This document shows, in pieces, positions 59,130-64,000 of a stretch of 64,000 bases of DNA. Every line of letters begins with the position of its first letter. Position 1 is the stretch's first letter. Below the pieces are notes generated by a model. The model was not told the origin of the DNA, ran no database searches, and was given only the letters and a program-made list of their open reading frames with translations. Source of the stretch: Ignatzschineria indica (GTDB taxonomy: Bacteria > Pseudomonadota > Gammaproteobacteria > Cardiobacteriales > Wohlfahrtiimonadaceae). A program made the translations under genes and the position numbers. The stretch lies in NCBI RefSeq assembly GCF_003121925.1, contig NZ_QEWR01000002.1:992001-1056000 (forward strand), written 5' to 3'.

Positions 59130-60020
59130 ATGACAAAAGCAGGATTTGCATCCATTGTTGGCCGCCCTAATGTAGGAAAATCGACCTTAATGAATGGTAT
59201 TTTGGGGCAAAAAATTAGTATTACCTCCAATAAACCACAGACAACCCGTCACGCAATTACCGGGATCTATACCGATGAAGAGACACAAATTATCTTCTTA
59301 GATACTCCCGGCATTCATACTAATATGCAATCAGCGCTCAATAAACAGCTCAACAGAACTGCAATGAGCACCATTACAACCGGTGACGTTATTATCTTTA
59401 TTGTAGAAGCACTACGCTTTAATAAAGATGATGAAAAGGTATTGAGTAAGCTAAAAGGAATTGAGACCCCTGTTATCCTTGTGATCAATAAGATCGATAA
59501 GCTACAAAATAGAGAGGAGCTCTTCCCCTTTATTGCTGAGATGAGCGAACGTTTCCCCTTCTCAGATATTGTGCCACTGAGCGCTAAGCAGAAAAAATCT
59601 GCCGATGTTCTGCTCGACGTAATTAAAAAATATCTTCCTGAACAGCCTTTCCCTTATAGTGAAGATGAGATTACAACCGTCTCAAGTGCTTTCTTAGCAG
59701 CGGAAGTTTTAAGAGAGAAGTTAACGCGTAGACTCAACCAAGAGCTCCCCTACACAATCGCTGTTGAGATTGAGGAGTTTAAGATTGAAGGAAACCTCTA
59801 CCGCATTCTTGCCGCTATCTCTGTAGAAAGAGAGAGTCAAAAAGGAATTGTGATCGGTAAAGGGGGCGCAACATTGAAAGAAGCGAGTACACAAGCGAGA
59901 ATCGACCTAGAGCGTCTCTTTGATGCAAAAGTCTTTCTACGCGCCTTTGTTAAGGTGAGAGAGGGATGGTCAGATGATGAGAAAGCACTCAATGCCCTTG
60001 GCTATAAAGATCTTCTCTAA
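59130..60020 (+). CDS. era: GTPase Era
   Basis: Era is an essential GTPase that binds 16S rRNA during 30S maturation. G1 (GRPNVGKSTLMN), G3 (DTPGIHT), G4 (NKIDKL) and G5 (SAKQKKS) motifs are in order, and a KH domain with KGIVIGKGGATLKEASTQARIDLERLF ends the protein. At 296 residues it is full length. In E. coli recO follows era; here a terminator does, and recO is at 24 kb. Confidence 0.98.
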   Translation: MTKAGFASIVGRPNVGKSTLMNGILGQKISITSNKPQTTRHAITGIYTDEETQIIFLDTPGIHTNMQSALNKQLNRTAMSTITTGDVIIFIVEALRFNKDDEKVLSKLKGIETPVILVINKIDKLQNREELFPFIAEMSERFPFSDIVPLSAKQKKSADVLLDVIKKYLPEQPFPYSEDEITTVSSAFLAAEVLREKLTRRLNQELPYTIAVEIEEFKIEGNLYRILAAISVERESQKGIVIGKGGATLKEASTQARIDLERLFDAKVFLRAFVKVREGWSDDEKALNALGYKDLL

Positions 60021-60042
60021 ATTAAACCCTTTTTAAAACAGC

Positions 60043-60069
60043 AAAAGATCTTCCTTTGGAAGATCTTTT
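60043..60069 (+). terminator. Terminator after era
   Basis: AAAAGATCTTCC (60043-60054) pairs perfectly with GGAAGATCTTTT (60058-60069) around three T residues. It closes the lepA-lepB-rnc-era operon. Confidence 0.9.
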
Positions 60070-60150
60070 CCGTTCATGACCTTATCTCTCCGCGATATTA
60101 TCTAAAGCTTTCTCTAAAACTTCCTCTAAGCCTGTCCTAAAGACTTCTCT

Positions 60151-61110
60151 ATGAATCGATTTCAATATCTGCTAAAACGTTATACTGAGAGTAAAGAGTA
60201 TTCACTGCATGGCGCGATATGGATGCTACTTGCAGGGATCGCCTTTGCCGGCATCAATGTGATTACGCCTCTGATAACTGAACATTATCGTATCACCTCT
60301 AGCTGGATAGCCTTCTACCAATATCTCTTTGCCCTTCTCTTTATGGCCCCCTTTATCCTGCGATTAGGATTGAAGAGAATCCTCTATACACAACACTTTA
60401 TGACCCATTTTTGGCGCATTTTAGTGGCAGTCATCGGAATTCAATTTTGGGTCTATGCTCTTGCGATTCAATTTCCAATCGGTGAGGGAGTCGCGCTCCT
60501 AATGACCTCCCCTCTCTTCGCAAGCCTTGGCGCTTTTCTCTTTTTACGAGAACGATTAACAGCACCACGCGTTATCGCCACAATTTTAGGATTTATCGGT
60601 GCCATTATTATTTTGGCCCCCAATCAACAAAACTTTAATAGCGCTGCTATCTATCCCCTACTTGCGGCACTCTTTTGGGCTCTGCATGCGCTCTTGATGA
60701 AGCATCTCTCCGATAAAGATCACCCCTTAACAATGGTGAGCTATCTCTATATCTTAATGGTGCCGATCAATCTTTTTATCGCATTAACTGACAATTTTAG
60801 CCACCTTCCAGATCAGCTCTTCGTTCCAGGTAGGGAACTTCTACTTGCACTACTACTTTTAGGTTTTCTAACAGCGATTGCCCAATATAGTGTTGCAAAA
60901 GCCTATTCTCATGCCGATGTGATCTTTATTCAGCCTTTCGATTACTTTAAATTGCCACTCAATACCTTTTTAGGGTTTATCATCTTTGGCTGGGCTGTCA
61001 CACTACAATTTTGGTTAGGTGCACTGATTATGGTGAGCTCTTTACTTGCAATTAGCTACTTTGAAATTAGGAACCCGGAAAAACTACAAAAATCATCCTC
61101 ATTAAAATGA
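60151..61110 (+). CDS. EamA/DMT-family transporter
   Basis: This is an inner-membrane protein of 319 residues with ten hydrophobic segments in two EamA halves (GAIWMLLAGIAFAGINVITPLI in the first, AAIYPLLAALFWALHALLMK in the second). The substrate cannot be deduced; relatives export metabolites or amino acids. It is a different subgroup from the RarD-type protein near the window start. Just across its stop codon a 16-bp duplication (61106-61136) repeats AATGAGTTAATAAGT. Confidence 0.88.
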   Translation: MNRFQYLLKRYTESKEYSLHGAIWMLLAGIAFAGINVITPLITEHYRITSSWIAFYQYLFALLFMAPFILRLGLKRILYTQHFMTHFWRILVAVIGIQFWVYALAIQFPIGEGVALLMTSPLFASLGAFLFLRERLTAPRVIATILGFIGAIIILAPNQQNFNSAAIYPLLAALFWALHALLMKHLSDKDHPLTMVSYLYILMVPINLFIALTDNFSHLPDQLFVPGRELLLALLLLGFLTAIAQYSVAKAYSHADVIFIQPFDYFKLPLNTFLGFIIFGWAVTLQFWLGALIMVSSLLAISYFEIRNPEKLQKSSSLK

Positions 61111-61136
61111 GTTAATAAGTAAATGAGTTAATAAGT
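61106..61136. repeat. 16-bp tandem duplication across a stop codon
   Basis: AATGAGTTAATAAGT occurs at 61106-61120 and again at 61122-61136. The first copy includes the TGA stop of the DMT transporter gene, so the duplication began at the end of the coding sequence. Confidence 0.9.
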
Positions 61137-61204
61137 TTCATCAGCCTTATCAGCTTTCGATATTACCTTTAATTTTCATCAATCATCCTTAAGGTCACAT
61201 ATTT

Positions 61205-62341
61205 ATGAATTTTCTAGATCGACCAACTGCCATCAAAACCATCAATCAACTCGCCTCTGAAAAGAGACCCTTTCTTCTTATTGCGAGTTTTGATACTCAA
61301 ACAAATATTGTTTTGCCTCTCTCCGAAATAGATCCCTCAGAGATCGCTTTCGACTTTAATGGCAAACAGAATAACATTGAGGAGTTTACAGAGTGGGTCG
61401 ATCATAAAAGAGCTGAAGAGAGGCGCTCTCCTGCTTCCAAAAAAACATTTCTAGATGAGAGCATGCCGGTAATTTGGCAACCAGAACCGATCCCCTTTGC
61501 TCGCTATCAATCCTCTTTTACACAATTAATGATGGCGCTCAAAAATGGGGAGATCTCCCTCGCTAATCTTACTTTTCCAACCTTAGTGAAGTGTAATCTC
61601 ACTCTTCCTGAGATCTTTCAACGTACTCAAGCGAAATATCGACTCTGGCTAAAAGGAGAGTTTTGCTCCTTTTCACCAGAGACTTTTATTACAATTAAGA
61701 ATAATGTCATCGCCACCTATCCGATGAAAGGCACAATCAATGCCGCGATTCCTAATGCATTAGAGAGATTGATGGAAGATCCCAAAGAGATTGATGAACA
61801 TGAAACCGTTGCACAAGAGGCTATTAGAGATATCTCTCTCGTCGCTAATAATGCTCGCATTACCCGTTTTCGTTACATTGATCGTATCTCTCGGGGTGAT
61901 GGAGAGATTCTTCAAAGTAGCTCTATGATTGAAGGAGATCTCCCCAAAAATTATAGAGAATCACTAGGAGATCTCTTCTACCAACTTCTACCGGCAGGCT
62001 CCATCACAGGGTCTCCTCGTGATAAAGCGACCGAAATTCTTACTCAAGTCGAGTCATATTCACGCCATTTCTACTCCGGTGTCGCCGCTATTTTTGATGG
62101 AGAAAATCTTGATAGCACCGTTCTCATTCGCTATCTTGAGGAACAGACTCACCAAAACAACGATACAACTGACGATGTGATTGATAATGCAATTGATGAT
62201 GTGGCTGATGATATATCGAATCAAACAGTTTTCCCCCTCTACCACTATACCTTTAAAAGTGGTGGTGGTATTACCGCTATGAGCAATGTAGAGAATGAAT
62301 ACCATGAGCTTATCGAAAAAATCTACCTCCCCATTTCTTGA
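61205..62341 (+). CDS. pabB: Aminodeoxychorismate synthase component I (PabB)
   Basis: PabB converts chorismate to 4-amino-4-deoxychorismate for folate. The chorismate-binding core shows LAGSITGSPR-like PAGSITGSPRDKA (residues 263-275), HETVAQEAIRDISLVANN and the end block SGGGITAMSNVENEYHE. Lys175 in YPMKGT is the nucleophile position that distinguishes PabB from TrpE, which has Ala there. The protein is short (378 residues) because the N-terminal domain is reduced. An acidic stretch rich in Asp (residues about 314-342) interrupts the late part of the domain and appears to be a repeat insertion. pabC overlaps its end by 47 bp. Confidence 0.93.
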   Translation: MNFLDRPTAIKTINQLASEKRPFLLIASFDTQTNIVLPLSEIDPSEIAFDFNGKQNNIEEFTEWVDHKRAEERRSPASKKTFLDESMPVIWQPEPIPFARYQSSFTQLMMALKNGEISLANLTFPTLVKCNLTLPEIFQRTQAKYRLWLKGEFCSFSPETFITIKNNVIATYPMKGTINAAIPNALERLMEDPKEIDEHETVAQEAIRDISLVANNARITRFRYIDRISRGDGEILQSSSMIEGDLPKNYRESLGDLFYQLLPAGSITGSPRDKATEILTQVESYSRHFYSGVAAIFDGENLDSTVLIRYLEEQTHQNNDTTDDVIDNAIDDVADDISNQTVFPLYHYTFKSGGGITAMSNVENEYHELIEKIYLPIS

Positions 62342-62921
62342 GACAATTAAGTTGGAAGATGGTTACTTTTTTGCCCTCTCTTACCATCAAAAGAGAATGG
62401 ATAAAACACGGAAACATTTCTATCCCGATGCGCCCCCTCTCTCACTGCCTCAAGCATTGATGCAACTTGATAATATTCCTAAAAAAGGACTCTATCGAGT
62501 ACGAGTAATCTATCAAGAGGAGATCTCAACAATTGAATTTCTCCCCTATGAGATGCGACCTGTCAATTCTCTAAAGCTTATTGAAGCCGAAGTCGATTAC
62601 GCCTATAAATATGAGAAACGTCCTGTGATCAACACCCTCTTTCAACAGAAAAAACGCTGTGACGATATCTTAATAACACGCGATGGCTTTCTAACCGATA
62701 CTTCAATTGCCAATATCGCGCTCCTCGAAGGAGAGCATTGGTATACGCCGGCATCTCCGCTTCTTGAGGGTACTAAAAGATCGGCGCTTCTGCATCACGG
62801 CATCTTAATAGCTCGGCAGATTCATCGCGAAGAGTTAAAACAATTTAGTAAAATTAGACTCTTCAATGCCATGATCGATTTTGGGGAGATAGAATTCTCT
62901 ACTAAAAATATTGTGGAATAG
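62295..62921 (+). CDS. pabC: Class IV aminotransferase / aminodeoxychorismate lyase (PabC-like)
   Basis: The likely role is release of pyruvate from aminodeoxychorismate to give p-aminobenzoate. The 208-residue protein is small for the family but has the PLP fold landmarks: FLETIKLEDGYFFALSYHQKRM at the N-terminus, the Lys-region KKRCDDILITRDGFLTDTSIANIALLEG, and PASPLLEGTKRSALL. The start is uncertain: ATG 62295 and ATG 62304 are both in frame, with a weak GAGA nearby. The 47-bp overlap with pabB supports a coupled pair, similar to PabB-PabC fusions known elsewhere. Confidence 0.88.
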   Translation: MNTMSLSKKSTSPFLETIKLEDGYFFALSYHQKRMDKTRKHFYPDAPPLSLPQALMQLDNIPKKGLYRVRVIYQEEISTIEFLPYEMRPVNSLKLIEAEVDYAYKYEKRPVINTLFQQKKRCDDILITRDGFLTDTSIANIALLEGEHWYTPASPLLEGTKRSALLHHGILIARQIHREELKQFSKIRLFNAMIDFGEIEFSTKNIVE

Positions 62922-62948
62922 CGCCATTGTAGAATGGTACGTAGAGAG

Positions 62949-62972
62949 AAGGAGGGGAGAATCCCTCCTTTT
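62949..62972. terminator. Hairpin between pabC and purU
   Basis: AAGGAGGG (62949-62956) pairs with CCCTCCTT (62963-62970). The plus-strand side ends in TTTTCATT, which suits pabC. The hairpin lies just beyond the purU stop codon and may also serve that convergent gene, where the T tract is weaker. Confidence 0.7.
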
Positions 62973-62974
62973 CA

Positions 62975-63823
62975 TTAAAAAATAACTGTCGTATTCCCTT
63001 GAACAATTACACGATCTTCAAGATGGTAACGCAAACCTCGAGCAAGGACGACCTTCTCTATATCCTTTCCTAAACGCACCATATCTTTGACACTATCTTC
63101 ATGCGAAACGCGGATCACATCTTGCTCAATAATAGGACCGGCATCGAGATCTTCAGTCACATAGTGGCAAGTTGCACCGATCAATTTCACACCCCTTTTG
63201 GCCGCTTGATGATATGGCTTAGCCCCGATAAAAGAGGGGAGAAAACTGTGATGAATATTGATAATTCGATGTTGATACTTCTGACATAATTCCGGTGGAA
63301 TAATCTGCATATAGCGTGCTAAAACAATCGTATCTGCTTCCGAATCTTCAATCAATTGATTAACCTTAGCAAAACTTGGCTCCTTATTCTGCGGGTCGAC
63401 CGGTACATGGTGATAAGGGATCCCATACCACTCCACTAAGCTCGCTAGATCATTATGGTTAGAGATCACCCCCACAATTTCGCAATCGAGTTCGTCGGCA
63501 TGCCAACGCGATAAGATATCGACTAAACAGTGTGCTTCTTTACTTGCCATCAACATCACTTTATGGCGCTTAGAAGTATCAACAATACGCCAGTTGAGCT
63601 GAAATTTCTCTGCAATAGGGGTGAAGCGCCGCTCAAACTCCTCAACTCCAAAAGGCAGGCTCTCCGCTTTAATCACATGGCGCATAAAGAACATACCTGT
63701 CTCCAGATCTGAATGGTGATTCGCTTCCATAATCCAGCCGCCATTCTCCGCTAAAAAGCCGCTCACAGCCGAGACAATTCCAACACCATCGGGGCAAGAC
63801 ATCACCAATCGATATCTATTCAT
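62975..63823 (-). CDS. purU: Formyltetrahydrofolate deformylase
   Basis: PurU hydrolyses 10-formyl-THF to formate and THF, balancing one-carbon pools for purine synthesis. An N-terminal ACT domain (residues 1 to about 85, RLVMSCPDGVGIVSAVSGFLAENGGWI) leads into the formyltransferase fold with LARYMQIIPPELC, INIHHSFLPSFIGAKPY and the catalytic Asp in YVTEDLDAGPIIEQD. The 282-residue length fits the family. It converges on pabC across a shared hairpin, and a run of 9-bp repeats lies just upstream of its start. Confidence 0.97.
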   Translation of the reverse strand: MNRYRLVMSCPDGVGIVSAVSGFLAENGGWIMEANHHSDLETGMFFMRHVIKAESLPFGVEEFERRFTPIAEKFQLNWRIVDTSKRHKVMLMASKEAHCLVDILSRWHADELDCEIVGVISNHNDLASLVEWYGIPYHHVPVDPQNKEPSFAKVNQLIEDSEADTIVLARYMQIIPPELCQKYQHRIINIHHSFLPSFIGAKPYHQAAKRGVKLIGATCHYVTEDLDAGPIIEQDVIRVSHEDSVKDMVRLGKDIEKVVLARGLRYHLEDRVIVQGNTTVIF

Positions 63824-63843
63824 TCCTATTTCTCCTCCTCTAA

Positions 63844-63879
63844 AATGATCTTAATGATCTTAATGATCTTAATGATCTT
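63844..63879. repeat. 9-bp tandem repeat, four perfect copies
   Basis: AATGATCTT is repeated exactly four times from 63844 to 63879, starting about 20 bp upstream of the purU ATG on the minus strand. Repeat-number changes would alter leader or promoter spacing of purU. Confidence 0.93.
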
Positions 63880-63888
63880 TAAATAATG

Positions 63889-63910
63889 ATTAAGATAGTA
63901 TTAAGATAGT
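63889..63910. repeat. 11-bp tandem duplication
   Basis: ATTAAGATAGT occurs at 63889-63899 and 63900-63910, 10 bp after the neighbouring 9-bp array, still within the purU upstream region. Confidence 0.9.
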
Positions 63911-64000
63911 AATTTACATCATCCGATTGATATCTTCGTTATTATCTTCGATGATATTCTCTTTTATATGATAGTTACACAATAGAGCCCTCTAAAGAGC

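Overview
The window reads as ordinary chromosome of a moderately AT-rich gammaproteobacterium. Support comes from enterobacterial-type proteins of nearly E. coli length (KdsA, ThyA, LpxA, IhfA, RplT, PheS/T) and gammaproteobacterial gene orders: thrS-infC-rpmI-rplT-pheS-pheT-ihfA, pyrH-frr-uppS-cdsA-dxr-rseP-bamA-skp-lpxD-fabZ-lpxA-lpxB-rnhB, lgt-thyA and lepA-lepB-rnc-era. Lipid A genes (kdsA, lpxA/B/D) and BamA show a Gram-negative outer membrane. A placement near Ignatzschineria/Wohlfahrtiimonas (Cardiobacteriales-like) is a guess from overall flavour, not shown by the sequence. I see no rRNA, tRNA, IS element, prophage or CRISPR array.

Layout. 1-5.2 kb: the end of an M24B aminopeptidase P, kdsA with a small membrane protein, rarD-like, murJ. 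5.7-13.5 kb (minus strand): the translation cluster thrS, infC (with the unusual ATT start), rpmI, rplT, pheS, pheT, ihfA, carrying a 757-bp thrS-infC gap and a terminator-like hairpin before pheS. 13.8-24 kb (plus): cytochrome c4, dsbA, lgt-thyA, rnhA-dnaQ, rimO, nfsB and a PotGHI-type polyamine ABC transporter without its binding protein. 24-39.8 kb (minus): recO, an isolated mlaD, then the envelope/lipid A/isoprenoid/phospholipid supercluster from rnhB back to pyrH, and ubiK. 40.2-41.9 kb (plus): trmJ-cysE. 42.1-52.1 kb (minus): the one clear accessory block, a malonate decarboxylase cluster (mdcH, A, B, C, a fused mdcD-E, G) with a GntR/FCD regulator, preceded on the same strand by an NCS2 permease and an M42 aminopeptidase. 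52.4-55.3 kb: an M16C (PreP-like) metalloprotease. 55.8-60 kb (plus): lepA-lepB-rnc-era. 60.1-63.8 kb: a DMT transporter, pabB-pabC, and purU.

How they work together. The minus-strand supercluster couples UMP kinase and ribosome recycling to undecaprenyl-PP, CDP-diacylglycerol and MEP isoprenoid synthesis, outer-membrane protein assembly and the first steps of lipid A. The mdc block encodes the holo-ACP synthesis enzymes (MdcB, MdcG), the carrier (MdcC), the acyl transferases (MdcA, MdcH) and the decarboxylase (MdcDE), so it looks complete for malonate to acetate + CO2 but has no recognisable malonate carrier. pabB/pabC and purU are both folate functions.

The most unusual observations are: paired MdcY-like operators in front of the M42 peptidase gene; the MdcD-MdcE fusion; a roughly 60-residue Cys-containing insertion in BamA POTRA1; and a recurrent pattern of short (9-16 bp) tandem duplications in intergenic DNA that seems also to have entered several coding regions (PabB insertion, TrmJ tail, RecO upstream region). 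No wholly new multi-gene system is evident.
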